Positions 1-8,127 of a stretch of DNA of 64,000 bases are shown piece after piece. A program made the translations under genes and the position numbers. This stretch comes from Arthrobacter sp. efr-133-TYG-118 (GTDB taxonomy: Bacteria; Actinomycetota; Actinomycetes; Actinomycetales; Micrococcaceae), in contig NZ_JARVRH010000035.1 of NCBI RefSeq assembly GCF_030209755.1, positions 51,889 to 115,888 on the forward strand, in the 5' to 3' direction. The first letter of the stretch is position 1. Each line of letters opens with the position of its first letter. Under the pieces are notes generated by a model. That model searched no databases and was not told the origin of the DNA. It worked only from the letters and a program-made list of their open reading frames with translations.

Positions 1-918
1 GTTCCGGAGATCGCCGGCCACAAAGCCGTCACCTACCACCAGGACCGTGGTCCTACCGGTCACGCGGCTCTCCGGACGCGCGCCCATCTCCGCCGCCCGC
101 TGTTTCGCTTCCGGCCGGGCAATCGCAAGCTCACCGGTGAAGACGACGGTCTGCCCGAACAGAGGGTGGCCCGGTTCCGCTGCGGGGTTGGGCGCCGGAT
201 TGGTGCCTTCTTCCGGCCAATTGCTCCAAGCGCGCCCAAGCTGGCCCGCACTACGCCCGACGCCGGACTGGCCAGCGACCGCGTCGCGCCCTCCACCGAC
301 GGCGGCGAGCGCGGCGAGCGTTTGCTTGGACAGTCCGTCTCCTGGCTGGAAGGCCTGCTGTTTGGGTATGGCCAGGCCGAGGGACAAGTAGAGCTCGGCG
401 ATGCTGTTGGCGTTGTTCCGGTGCGCGATGTCCACCAGGATTCCGGCGCAGGCCCGGGCGTCCTCGGCGGCGTCGTGATGGTTCACGAGGGGCACGCCCG
501 CCTCCTCCGCGGCGTACGGCAAGGAATTGGACACCAAGGAGTAGCAGCGCCGGGACAACATCACCGTGCAGACGTACTCGTAAGCGGGGCCCGGCAGGCC
601 GGAAACTTCGAGCCCGGAACGGATCACGCCCAGATCGAATGCCGCATTGTGGGCGGCAAGGATATCCCCGCCGATGAAAGCCCCGATTTCAGGGAAGAGC
701 TCGCCGAAGCGTGGTGCGCCCGCGACATCCTCCGCCCGGATGCCGTGGATCCGGGTGTTGTGGTATTCGAAGTGGTCATGGTTTTCCGGCGGCCGCATGA
801 GCCAGGAGGCTTCCTCCACCACCACGCCGCCACGGACTTTGCTCAGACCGACAGAGCACGGGGAACCCCTGAAGCCGTTCGCAGTTTCAAAGTCGATCGC
901 CGTAAAGTCCAATGCCAC
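1..918 (-). CDS. Exonuclease (DEDDh) with C-terminal BRCT domain, partial
   Basis: This gene runs off the left edge, so its C-terminus is missing; 306 codons are present. The N-terminal ~170 residues are a DEDDh 3'-5' exonuclease of the DNA polymerase III epsilon type: the first acidic pair is in DFE near residue 10, a conserved HNAAFD lies in the middle, and the terminal HHDAAEDA block carries the catalytic histidine and aspartate. A linker rich in Ala, Gly and Pro follows, then a BRCT-like fold starting at HPLFGQTVVFTGEL. The GTG start at 918 was chosen because a TAACCT hexamer ends 6 nt before it, as at other leaderless genes here. It probably acts in DNA repair or nucleic-acid processing; the exact substrate is not known from sequence. 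The reading frame is not interrupted. Confidence 0.88.
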   Translation of the reverse strand, partial: MALDFTAIDFETANGFRGSPCSVGLSKVRGGVVVEEASWLMRPPENHDHFEYHNTRIHGIRAEDVAGAPRFGELFPEIGAFIGGDILAAHNAAFDLGVIRSGLEVSGLPGPAYEYVCTVMLSRRCYSLVSNSLPYAAEEAGVPLVNHHDAAEDARACAGILVDIAHRNNANSIAELYLSLGLAIPKQQAFQPGDGLSKQTLAALAAVGGGRDAVAGQSGVGRSAGQLGRAWSNWPEEGTNPAPNPAAEPGHPLFGQTVVFTGELAIARPEAKQRAAEMGARPESRVTGRTTVLVVGDGFVAGDLRN

Positions 919-924
919 TGGTCA

Positions 925-930
925 AGGTTA
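925..930 (-). promoter_or_regulatory. Putative -10 hexamer of the exonuclease/BRCT gene
   Basis: TAACCT on the minus strand, 6 nt before the GTG start. It fits a leaderless transcript. No good -35 was found. Confidence 0.4.
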
Positions 931-989
931 CAGGTGGAAAGGGGCCCCAATAGCGCTGGTGATGGCCGCCATCAGCCACGGATCGCCTT

Positions 990-1145
990 TCAGACCTCGT
1001 CAGCTGTCTCCTGCAGCCTGGTCAACGCCTTCTTGGTTGCTCTTTGGGCCAGGACATGGATGACCGCTCCCGCGGCGCCCCCGGCGAAGGCAAACAACAT
1101 CACGCCCGGTAACGAGTCCTCCAGATTGCTCGCCGCGCCCCGCAA
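990..1145 (-). CDS. Possible small membrane protein
   Basis: An open frame in the gap between the MFS gene and the exonuclease encodes a hydrophobic, Gly/Ala-rich segment (LFAFAGGAAGAVIHVL) followed by a basic/acidic amphipathic tail ending in ETADEV. This looks like a single membrane helix with a cytosolic tail. Possible starts are TTG at 1145, GTG at 1103 or ATG at 1100; a GGAGGA lies about 11 nt before the GTG. Composition looks protein-like, unlike the Arg/Pro-rich shadow frames nearby, but no family is recognised and the start is unresolved. It could be a real short gene or a chance open frame. Confidence 0.35.
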   Translation of the reverse strand: MRGAASNLEDSLPGVMLFAFAGGAAGAVIHVLAQRATKKALTRLQETADEV

Positions 1146-1168
1146 TGCCTCCCCGGCACGGGTGGGAC

Positions 1169-2410
1169 TTACCGAGTTCCTGGGGGTTTCGTCTCCCGGG
1201 GACCGGCAGGGTAGCCGCCACGGCGGCTGGCCAGGATGATTGCGAGCGCTGCCGCCGTCGGGACGGCTGCAGCTAGTGGCACCCACAGGGCGCCGACGGT
1301 AGTCAGGGCCAGAGCGCCATAACCGGCGCCGACGGCGATGCCGAGTTGAATGGTCACCACGGTCAAACCGTTCGCGGCGTCCTTGTGCTCTCCGCCAGCG
1401 CGAAGGATTGCTGCCTGGTTGTAGATACCGATGGCCCCAAAGGCGGTTCCCCACATGGTCACCAGCAAGAGTTCGCCCACCCATGTGCCGCCAAGTAGCG
1501 GCAAGAGGCCAAAGGCCAGCACGAGCAGGGAGACCGCGGAAAGCAAGGAACGCCGCGGATGGGAATCGGCAGTGAGGCCGGCGATCCAGATCCCCACGAG
1601 GCTTGAGGCCCCCACCACTGACAGCGAAATGCTCGTGAAGGCATCCGGCAGTCCGGAGACGTGGAGGAACGGCGCGATGTAAGTGAAGAGGGTGAAGTGG
1701 CCCAAGAGCAAGAGCGGCCAGGCCGTGGCCACGGCGATGACGCCGGGCAGCTTCAGGGCTCCGCGGAGCGTCGGCGTCGTCTTGCCGTCCTCGTCGGGGG
1801 CGGAGGGGAGCACCCAAACGGCCAGCAAGGCGAGAACCGCGCCGACCCCGGCGAGGATCATGAAAGAAGCGCGCCAGGTGAGGACCGATCCCATGAGTGT
1901 GCCGATCGGAGCGCCGACGGCCAGCGCGATGCTATTACCGCTGAAGACCATGGCCATTGCTTTTCCGACGGAGTGTGCTGGAACGATCCTGGCAACGTAG
2001 GGGGCCATGCTTGACCACAACATCCCATGGGCCACGCCCCCGAGGAGCCTCGCGGCAACGGCAAATCCCAGGCTCGGGCTGGACGCCAGCAGCACATTGC
2101 TAAGTGCGAACGCGAGCACGGTGGCGATCAACAACGCCTTGCGGGGGACTCTTCCGCCGAGCAGCCTCGACAAGGGAAGCGCTGTGAAAACGATGATTGC
2201 CGCATAGGCGGCCGTGAGCGACCCTACGGCCGATTCGTCTACTCCCAGGTCCTGGCTGATCTGGGGCAGCAGGCCGGACGGGAGGAGTTCAGTGGTGACA
2301 GCGGTGAAGCCTGCAGCGGCGAGGACCAGAAGACCTCCCCATGGAAACGCCGGGGCTGACGCAGCAGCGACCGCCGCCGGTGTCCTGGATATGGCTGCGT
2401 CTCGCTTCAA
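1169..2410 (-). CDS. MFS transporter, DHA1 family (AraJ/NepI-like)
   Basis: The 413-residue product is a 12-helix major facilitator superfamily transporter. The first helix carries TAVTTELLPSGLLPQIS, typical of the arabinose-efflux/NepI/chloramphenicol-export branch, and the loop after helix 2 has LSRLLGGRVPRK, matching the MFS motif A region. This branch exports small molecules (sugars, nucleosides, drugs) by proton antiport; the substrate cannot be read from the sequence. The start is a TTG at 2410 preceded by GAGGAAG at good spacing, with no better ATG in frame. It is divergent from dedA, and a perfect 15-bp palindrome lies in the shared intergenic region. No regulator gene is adjacent in the window. 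Confidence 0.9.
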   Translation of the reverse strand: MKRDAAISRTPAAVAAASAPAFPWGGLLVLAAAGFTAVTTELLPSGLLPQISQDLGVDESAVGSLTAAYAAIIVFTALPLSRLLGGRVPRKALLIATVLAFALSNVLLASSPSLGFAVAARLLGGVAHGMLWSSMAPYVARIVPAHSVGKAMAMVFSGNSIALAVGAPIGTLMGSVLTWRASFMILAGVGAVLALLAVWVLPSAPDEDGKTTPTLRGALKLPGVIAVATAWPLLLLGHFTLFTYIAPFLHVSGLPDAFTSISLSVVGASSLVGIWIAGLTADSHPRRSLLSAVSLLVLAFGLLPLLGGTWVGELLLVTMWGTAFGAIGIYNQAAILRAGGEHKDAANGLTVVTIQLGIAVGAGYGALALTTVGALWVPLAAAVPTAAALAIILASRRGGYPAGPRETKPPGTR

Positions 2411-2511
2411 AGTTCTTCCTCGTCAGTCATGTTCAGTTAGCTGCGGACGCAGAAGTCTTCGTGTCTGCTGTCCACCTCCACCACGCTACCCACACCAGGC
2501 GACTGGAGGCA

Positions 2512-2526
2512 GTGTCTGTCAGACAC
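2512..2526. promoter_or_regulatory. Perfect 15-bp palindrome, candidate operator
   Basis: GTGTCTG-T-CAGACAC, two perfect 7-bp arms around one base, lies between the divergent MFS transporter and dedA genes. It is about 41 bp upstream of the dedA -10 hexamer and about 100 bp upstream of the MFS start. It resembles a dimeric repressor site, but no cognate regulator is visible. Confidence 0.35.
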
Positions 2527-2566
2527 CCCCAGCGGATGTCTCAAGGGCCCGACGGCGGTTGTCCCG

Positions 2567-2572
2567 TACCCT
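2567..2572 (+). promoter_or_regulatory. Putative -10 hexamer of dedA
   Basis: TACCCT ends 6 nt before the GTG at 2579. This supports a leaderless transcript and the GTG rather than the ATG at 2594. No convincing -35 is present. Confidence 0.45.
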
Positions 2573-2578
2573 TGAAGG

Positions 2579-3358
2579 GTGACCCTTTCTGCGATGAACG
2601 ACTTTGCCGTATCCGCTTTGGGGGGTGCAGGACAGGTGCAGCCGCATATGTCTGCGCTCCTCCCAGACTGGTTGAACCCCCAAATCTTCCTTGCCGACCC
2701 CGCTTTGGCTCCATGGGTGGTCCTGCTCGTGTGCGGCATTGTGTTCGCCGAGACGGGACTGCTCGTAGGCTTCTTCCTGCCCGGCGACTCGATGCTCTTC
2801 ACCGCTGGGCTCCTCGTCGCCACTGACACCATCAAGTTCAATATCTGGGCACTCGCCGCCCTCATCGTCGTGTCGGCGATCATCGGCAACCAGAGCGGCT
2901 ACCTCATTGGCTCCAAAGCCGGACCAGCCATCTTCAACAAGCCTGATTCCAAGCTGTTCAAGCGGGAGAACGTCGAGAGCGCGCACGCCTTCTTCGAAAA
3001 GCACGGCGGCAAGGCCCTGATCCTGGCCCGTTTCGTTCCGATCATCCGCACTTTCGTCCCGGTGATTGTCGGCGTCGCGCAGATGGACAAGCGCAAGTTC
3101 TTCATTTTCAACGTCATCGGGGCGGTGCTCTGGGGCGGTGGCGTCACGCTGCTCGGCTACCTGCTCGGCGACAAGGTGCCGTGGGTCCGGGACAACCTCG
3201 ACATCATCTTCGTGGTCATCGTCCTTATCTCGGTGGTACCCGTGGCCGTCGAGGTCATCCGCGGCTTGCTGGCCAAGCGCAGGGCCGCGGACCGCGGAAC
3301 TGAACCCGTCGAAGAGTTCATCGAGGGACACGAAGCCGGAAAGCACGGCGAGCGCTAA
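2579..3358 (+). CDS. DedA family membrane protein
   Basis: The 259-residue protein belongs to the DedA/SNARE-associated (VTT) family. The signature is clear: FAETGLLVGFFLPGDS, then a membrane stretch, then the amphipathic FEKHGGKALILARFVPIIRT block with the conserved arginine, and a C-terminal hydrophobic helix ending in a charged tail. DedA proteins are inner-membrane proteins; characterised members act as lipid flippases (undecaprenyl phosphate or phosphatidylethanolamine), so lipid transport is the best inference. A GTG start at 2579 matches the leaderless -10; ATG at 2594 is the alternative. A strong terminator follows the gene, so it is probably monocistronic. Confidence 0.93.
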   Translation: MTLSAMNDFAVSALGGAGQVQPHMSALLPDWLNPQIFLADPALAPWVVLLVCGIVFAETGLLVGFFLPGDSMLFTAGLLVATDTIKFNIWALAALIVVSAIIGNQSGYLIGSKAGPAIFNKPDSKLFKRENVESAHAFFEKHGGKALILARFVPIIRTFVPVIVGVAQMDKRKFFIFNVIGAVLWGGGVTLLGYLLGDKVPWVRDNLDIIFVVIVLISVVPVAVEVIRGLLAKRRAADRGTEPVEEFIEGHEAGKHGER

Positions 3359-3377
3359 GCCCACTGGCTCATGGAAC

Positions 3378-3415
3378 GAGGCACCCCGCAGTTCGTTTGC
3401 GGGGTGCCTCATTCT
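3378..3415 (+). terminator. Intrinsic terminator after dedA
   Basis: A perfect 13-bp stem (GAGGCACCCCGCA with TGCGGGGTGCCTC, loop of 7 nt) is followed by ATTCTTT, 20 nt after the dedA stop. The 260 nt from here to the rdgB stop contain no gene I can support. Confidence 0.85.
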
Positions 3416-3680
3416 TTAGCGCTTGACCGACATTGCCTGCGGATCCCGGCGCCGGGGGATCCATGACCAGATCCAGGTCGACGGGATCTACGACGGCTCA
3501 TGGACACCGTCGGATTCTGCTGGATCATTCTCTTCGCCGAAGTTGGCAGTCCCGTGATTCCGCGGGCCCGGAATTTGTCCATTCGAATGATTGAGCAGAA
3601 TCCAACATCCGGGCGAAGACGATCCCGGGACGGACACGACGCGCCCGGGATTTACCCACGTTTTGTCCTATAAGCCAGTT

Positions 3681-4331
3681 TCAGCGCAGGGCGTCCACAA
3701 TCGCCGGGAGCAGCGCCCTGAACGCCTTGCCGCGGTGGCTGATGGCGTTTTTCTCCTCGGAACTCAGCTCCGCGCAACTGCGGTCCAGCCCCTGGGGTTG
3801 GAGCACGGGGTCGTAACCGAATCCACCCGCACCGCGGGGCTCGCGCAAAAGAGTGCCTTCCAGCTGGCCGTACTCGACCACCTCGCGCGCCCCGCCGTCG
3901 ACGGCGTCCGGTACAGCGAGCGCTGCCGCGCAGACAAACGCGGCCCCCCGGTGTGCGTCGGGGACTTCCGAGAGCTGCGCGAGCAAGAGCTGCAGGTTGG
4001 CGGCATCGTCACCGTGCCGGCCGGACCAGCGGGCCGAGAAGATGCCCGGGGCTCCACCCAGGACGTCCACGGCCAGCCCCGAGTCATCGGCAATCGCCAC
4101 CATCCCGGTGGCCTCGGCCACGGCCCGCGCCTTAAGCAGCGAGTTCTCGGCAAATGTCACGCCGGTCTCGGCAACATCCGGGGCTCCGGCCGCGGCCGCG
4201 TCAATCACTTGGGTATCGACGTCGAGTCCTGGCACCTGCCCCCTCAGGAGTTCCCTGAGTTCACGCAGTTTTCCCTTGTTGTGGGTGGCAAGAACGAGGC
4301 GCGGCGTAGTTGCGATAATTGCCTCGCTCAC
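3681..4331 (-). CDS. rdgB: XTP/dITP diphosphatase (Ham1/RdgB)
   Basis: The 216-residue enzyme hydrolyses non-canonical purine triphosphates (XTP, dITP) to the monophosphates, cleaning the nucleotide pool before replication and transcription. The nucleotide-binding signature LATHNKGKLRELRELL is near the N-terminus, the catalytic FAENSLLKA and ADDSGLAVD blocks follow, and the C-terminal GFGYDPV and ISHRGKA motifs are intact. The length is normal for the family. The start overlaps the rph stop by 4 nt (ATGA), so the two are translationally coupled, the order seen in many actinobacteria. Confidence 0.97.
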   Translation of the reverse strand: MSEAIIATTPRLVLATHNKGKLRELRELLRGQVPGLDVDTQVIDAAAAGAPDVAETGVTFAENSLLKARAVAEATGMVAIADDSGLAVDVLGGAPGIFSARWSGRHGDDAANLQLLLAQLSEVPDAHRGAAFVCAAALAVPDAVDGGAREVVEYGQLEGTLLREPRGAGGFGYDPVLQPQGLDRSCAELSSEEKNAISHRGKAFRALLPAIVDALR

Positions 4332-5086
4332 GGAGCCTCGGCCAGGGTCTCGCGCTGGATTGCTGCCAACTCCCCCGTGCCGATGAGGGCAAGGTCCAGC
4401 AAGGCATTCAGTTCATCGCGGTCGAAGGGGGCTCCCTCGGCGGTGCCCTGGACTTCCACGAACTTGCCGGAGCCTGTGACCACCACGTTCATGTCGGTTT
4501 CCGCGCGAACGTCCTCGACGTAGGGCAGGTCCAGCATCGGGATACCGTCAATGATTCCCACGGAGACAGCAGCGATGGTGTCGATCAGCGGCTGTGCGTT
4601 CTTGGCGATCATCTTGTTCTCGCGGGCGAAGCGGATCGCTTCAGCGAGCGCTACGTAGGCGCCGGTGATCGCGGCGGTGCGGGTGCCGCCGTCGGCCTGC
4701 AGGACATCGCAGTCCAGCACGATCGTGTTCTCGCCGAGGGCTTTGGTATCGATGATGGAACGCAGCGAGCGCCCGATCAGGCGCGAAATTTCGTGCGTGC
4801 GTCCGCCGATCCTGCCTTTGACGGATTCACGGTCGGAACGGGTGTTCGTGGCCCGCGGCAGCATGGCGTATTCGGCCGTGACCCAGCCGCGGCCTTCGCC
4901 TTTGAGCCAGCGCGGGACGCCCTCGGTCAGGGAAGCCGTGCACAGCACCCGGGTGTTGCCGAATTCGATCAGGGCCGAACCTTCGGCCTGCTTGGACCAG
5001 CCTCGGGTGATGCTGATGGGACGGAGTTGATCGGGCGTACGGCCGTCGGCACGGATGACGGGGACAGATGTGGCTTCGGAAGTCAT
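4328..5086 (-). CDS. rph: Ribonuclease PH
   Basis: The 252-residue protein is a phosphorolytic 3'-5' exoribonuclease that trims tRNA 3' ends. It contains GRTPDQLRPISIT at the N-terminus, the RSDRESVKGRIGGRTHEISRL phosphate/RNA-binding arginine cluster (cited in part; positions around 84-104), and DCDVLQADGGTRTAA, the catalytic aspartate block. The ATG at 5086 is preceded by TAAGCT at 6 nt, suggesting a leaderless mRNA that starts the rph-rdgB operon. Confidence 0.97.
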   Translation of the reverse strand: MTSEATSVPVIRADGRTPDQLRPISITRGWSKQAEGSALIEFGNTRVLCTASLTEGVPRWLKGEGRGWVTAEYAMLPRATNTRSDRESVKGRIGGRTHEISRLIGRSLRSIIDTKALGENTIVLDCDVLQADGGTRTAAITGAYVALAEAIRFARENKMIAKNAQPLIDTIAAVSVGIIDGIPMLDLPYVEDVRAETDMNVVVTGSGKFVEVQGTAEGAPFDRDELNALLDLALIGTGELAAIQRETLAEAP

Positions 5087-5092
5087 ACTGCA

Positions 5093-5098
5093 AGCTTA
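5093..5098 (-). promoter_or_regulatory. Putative -10 hexamer of rph
   Basis: TAAGCT on the minus strand ends 6 nt before the rph ATG, consistent with a leaderless rph-rdgB transcript. Confidence 0.45.
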
Positions 5099-5142
5099 GC
5101 GATCCCCCGGCCCTCGCCGGACTGCGCAGTCGGACTCCGGGT

Positions 5143-5940
5143 TCAGACGGTGTAGTGGACTCCGGCAACCGCGACGGCGACATCCCCGGCGAACTCGGGC
5201 CGCGCCTCCGCCATGACTTTGGTCTGCGATGTCCAGACCGGGATGTGGGTCAGCAGGAGGCGTCGGGCTCCGGCGGCTTTGGCAGCCTGGCCCGCGCGCT
5301 TGCCGGTCAAATGCACATCCTTGATGTCGTCGTCGCGCCCTTCCTCAAAGGCGGCCTCGCACAGGAAGAGATCGGCGTTGCGGGCGGCGTCCTCAAGGCC
5401 CGGGCACGAGTCGGTGTCTCCCGAGTACGTGAGGATCCTGCTCACCGCTTTGCCTTCTTTGTCCGGCTCGGTGACCTCGACGCGCAAGGCGTAGGCCTCC
5501 TCCACGGGGTGGTTCACGGCATACGGCGTCACGGTGAACGGTCCGAGCCGCACGGATTGGCGTTCGCTCCAGTTGCTGAAGTCGAATTCCTCGTGCATTC
5601 CGGGGTCCAGCTCCAAGCCGTAGGCCGTGGCCATACGGTCGGCCGTCGCGGCGGGGCCCCAGACGGGGATCCTGTCCCGTCCCCAGCCGCCCGGCTTCCA
5701 GCGGACGGCCACGTGCAGTCCGCAAAGGTCCATGCAATGGTCGGGGTGCAAGTGGGTCAGGAAGATGGCGTCGATATCTTCGAGGTCAGTGTAGCGTTGG
5801 ATGGCCCCGAGGGCACCACTGCCGAGGTCCATGACGATCTTCCACTGGCGTTCGCCATCGTGCGCGGTCAGCAGATAGCACGACGCCGGAGAGCCGGGAC
5901 CGGGGAAGGAACCCGTGCAGCCAACAATGGTCAGTTTCAC
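5143..5940 (-). CDS. Metallo-beta-lactamase-fold hydrolase (Rv1339-like, possible cAMP phosphodiesterase)
   Basis: The 265-residue protein has the MBL-fold metal site THLHPDHCMD (His63, His65, Asp67, His68), a later YSGDTDSC metal ligand block, and a C-terminal LLLTHIPVW histidine motif. The opening MKLTIVGCTGSFPGPGSPAS is typical of the ElaC/phosphodiesterase side of the superfamily. In Mycobacterium tuberculosis the orthologue position between murI and rph is held by Rv1339, reported as an atypical class II cyclic-AMP phosphodiesterase; the same place and family here make that function likely but unproven. The start overlaps the murI stop by 4 nt. It may lower cAMP, or hydrolyse another phosphodiester. 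Confidence 0.9.
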   Translation of the reverse strand: MKLTIVGCTGSFPGPGSPASCYLLTAHDGERQWKIVMDLGSGALGAIQRYTDLEDIDAIFLTHLHPDHCMDLCGLHVAVRWKPGGWGRDRIPVWGPAATADRMATAYGLELDPGMHEEFDFSNWSERQSVRLGPFTVTPYAVNHPVEEAYALRVEVTEPDKEGKAVSRILTYSGDTDSCPGLEDAARNADLFLCEAAFEEGRDDDIKDVHLTGKRAGQAAKAAGARRLLLTHIPVWTSQTKVMAEARPEFAGDVAVAVAGVHYTV

Positions 5941-7007
5941 TGGATGCGGCCCCCGCGGGCCGCGCCGAATTCGTTCACGGTGAACGCCGCAGGGTCAACG
6001 AAATTGGACGTCCTCGCATGATGGCCTCCCGCTCGGGCGGCTTCCAACATTTCCGGGGTGATGCGCGCGAGGCTTCCGGTCGGGTACTGGGCGGCTACAT
6101 GGTCCACGTGGCGCACGGAGAGGACCTCCGGGCCGAGGAAACGGCGCGCCAGGGTTTCGAACTGCACTGCGTCGCCGGTGGCCATGAAGTCGTGCCGGGG
6201 CAGGCCGGGATCGGTGCGCTGGATCCCGTGGGTGGCCAAGGCGCGGTAAACATCCTTGGCAGTCTCCTCGGCGCTCGACACAAGAGTGACGTCTTCCCCC
6301 ATGACGAAGGAGATCACACCGGTGAGCAAGGGATAGTGCGTGCAACCCAGCACGACGGTATCCACGCCGGCATCCCTGAGCGGTTCCAGGTATTCGTGGG
6401 CCGCGGCCAGCAGATCGGGACCGGTGGTGATGCCGGCCTCCACGAAACTCACGAACTCCGGACAGGCCACCGAGGTGATGCTCAGGTCCGGGGCAGCGGC
6501 GAAGGTGTCTTCGTAAGCGCGGGAACCCACCGTGGCCGATGTCCCGATCACGCCGATCCGACCGGATCTCGTGGCGGACACCGCCCGGCGGACTGCGGGC
6601 TGGATCACCTCGATGACGGGAATCCCGTAGCGGGCCGTATAGCGTTCGCGGGCATCGCGCAAGACTGCGGCCGAGGCAGAGTTGCAGGCGATGGTCAGGA
6701 GTTTCACGCCGGAGTCCACGAGTTCGTCCATGACGCCGAGGGCATTGGCCCGGACTTCGGCGATGGGGAGTGGCCCATACGGTCCGTTGGCAGTGTCCCC
6801 TACGTAGATGATTGACTCATTGGGCAACTGGTCGATGATGGACCGTGCCACGGTGAGTCCGCCGACTCCGGAATCGAAGACACCGATGGGGCGTGATCCC
6901 AGCAAGGGGTTGTGTGCTTTGCTGTTCAGTGTTTCCGGCTTGCGCTGGGATTCAGGCGCCCCTGCGGCGCTCTCCCCATCCGATACCGGGTCCGATGCTG
7001 AGTTCAT
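5937..7007 (-). CDS. murI: Glutamate racemase
   Basis: This enzyme converts L- to D-glutamate for peptidoglycan. Both catalytic cysteine motifs are present, TIACNSASA and VLGCTHYPLL, along with the N-terminal GVFDSGVGGLTV and the YVGDTANGPYG substrate loop. The predicted protein carries about 36 extra polar residues before GVFDSG, longer than most homologues. I chose the ATG at 7007; a frame-extending ATG at 7046 lacks any RBS or -10, whereas TATTCT lies about 9 nt before 7007. A still later start cannot be excluded. It is cotranscribed with the overlapping MBL gene. Confidence 0.95.
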   Translation of the reverse strand: MNSASDPVSDGESAAGAPESQRKPETLNSKAHNPLLGSRPIGVFDSGVGGLTVARSIIDQLPNESIIYVGDTANGPYGPLPIAEVRANALGVMDELVDSGVKLLTIACNSASAAVLRDARERYTARYGIPVIEVIQPAVRRAVSATRSGRIGVIGTSATVGSRAYEDTFAAAPDLSITSVACPEFVSFVEAGITTGPDLLAAAHEYLEPLRDAGVDTVVLGCTHYPLLTGVISFVMGEDVTLVSSAEETAKDVYRALATHGIQRTDPGLPRHDFMATGDAVQFETLARRFLGPEVLSVRHVDHVAAQYPTGSLARITPEMLEAARAGGHHARTSNFVDPAAFTVNEFGAARGGRIQ

Positions 7008-7111
7008 GATTCTTAGAGAATAAGCCAAGGCATGTGCTGCAGCCATGACATGTGGCGGGGGCCTCGTGTCTGTTTTGTCACACGGACGGCCAAAAGCCCC
7101 GGCAATTTCAC

Positions 7112-7678
7112 TCAGGACTTCCGGTCCATCGAGGCCATCATGGCCTGGACCAACGATTCCTGGAGCCAGGTGGTGAAGTTGTAGACGAGTGCCAGGTAGC
7201 TCTCTACGTCTTCGGCCTGGGACCAGTCCTGCATGGCATGGACATGGTCGGCATCCGCTTCGTCGCGGATATCGAGGCGCTCCGCCAGCACCAAACGAAC
7301 ATCATTGAGGGCCATGGACCAGAGCTTCGCTTCTTCCGGGGTGAGGACGAGCTCGTTTCGGTCCAGGCCCATCGCGGCGGCCCGAAGCGCGCCGATTTTC
7401 CCCTCCCGCAGCGAGCGCTCGGTGAGCTGGCGGAACTCGAGGGACGCGGCGTCGTCGTTCTTCATGACGTTCGGCAAGAGCCGCAACAGGGCGCGATCGG
7501 ACGGTTCCTTGACGTTCATGTCCAGGCCGATCAAGGCCGTCAGGGGATCTTCGTTGCTGGACAGCTGCGGTTCCAGCATTGAAATGACATCGTCCAGGAG
7601 TCCGCGCAGGAGTTCGCGCTCGGCGGGCTCAAGGTAGCCGGTGATGCCCTTGAGTCCGTACTTGAAAGCCTTAGCCAC
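7112..7678 (-). CDS. DUF2017 family protein
   Basis: The 188-residue protein belongs to an actinobacterial family of unknown function (DUF2017) that sits next to clpS. The sequence is mostly alpha-helical and acidic, with a C-terminal SYLALVYNFTTWLQESLVQAM block. The GTG at 7678 starts inside the end of clpS (8-nt overlap), which is the normal arrangement; the open frame continues upstream only as an Arg/Thr-rich shadow of clpS. The conserved pairing suggests a link to N-end-rule or Clp proteolysis, but nothing direct is visible. The same clpS-DUF2017 order occurs in M. tuberculosis. Confidence 0.9.
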   Translation of the reverse strand: MAKAFKYGLKGITGYLEPAERELLRGLLDDVISMLEPQLSSNEDPLTALIGLDMNVKEPSDRALLRLLPNVMKNDDAASLEFRQLTERSLREGKIGALRAAAMGLDRNELVLTPEEAKLWSMALNDVRLVLAERLDIRDEADADHVHAMQDWSQAEDVESYLALVYNFTTWLQESLVQAMMASMDRKS

Positions 7679-8081
7679 GTGCGCCGCCCTTGCGTCCCCG
7701 GCCGTCGCCGCTGCTGCTTGCCTTTTCAACCGTTGCCCACAAGCCGTAGCCGTGCATGGCAACCGCGTGCTGCTCCACTTGTTCCTTGCCACCGTACGCC
7801 ACGATGGAACGGCCCTTCTTGTGGACCTCGAGCATGAGTTTGTTGGATTTGGCCTCGGAATAGCCGAAGTAGCTCTGGAACACATAGCTCACATAGCTCA
7901 TGAGATTGACGGGATCGTTCCAGACAACCAGGTTCCAAGGGATGTCAGCAGCGCTGAGGACGTCGGTGGACGACTGCTCCGAGGTCTCCGTCCGTTCCTC
8001 TCCCTTTAAGCCCGCGTCTGTCACGGTGCAGGTGGCTGTATGGATGCCGGGGGCTGTGCCGGGGCCGACGGTAGTGGTCAT
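7671..8081 (-). CDS. clpS: ATP-dependent Clp protease adaptor ClpS
   Basis: The 136-residue protein delivers N-degron substrates to ClpAP/ClpCP. The ClpS core is intact: WNLVVWNDPVNLMSYVSYVF, then the SEAKSNKLMLEVHKKGRSIV helix block and a VEQHAVAMHGYGL C-terminal strand. An N-terminal extension of about 45 polar residues precedes the core, and a short Gly/Arg/Lys-rich tail follows it. The ATG at 8081 has TAGAAT 6 nt upstream, so the start is probably leaderless. It overlaps the DUF2017 gene. Confidence 0.96.
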   Translation of the reverse strand: MTTTVGPGTAPGIHTATCTVTDAGLKGEERTETSEQSSTDVLSAADIPWNLVVWNDPVNLMSYVSYVFQSYFGYSEAKSNKLMLEVHKKGRSIVAYGGKEQVEQHAVAMHGYGLWATVEKASSSGDGRGRKGGARG

Positions 8082-8087
8082 CTGTCC

Positions 8088-8093
8088 ATTCTA
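8088..8093 (-). promoter_or_regulatory. Putative -10 hexamer of clpS
   Basis: TAGAAT on the minus strand ends 6 nt before the clpS ATG, predicting a leaderless clpS-DUF2017 mRNA. Confidence 0.5.
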
Positions 8094-8127
8094 ATGGTGG
8101 TGGATGGGCGAGCTAATGGCGGGTGGA

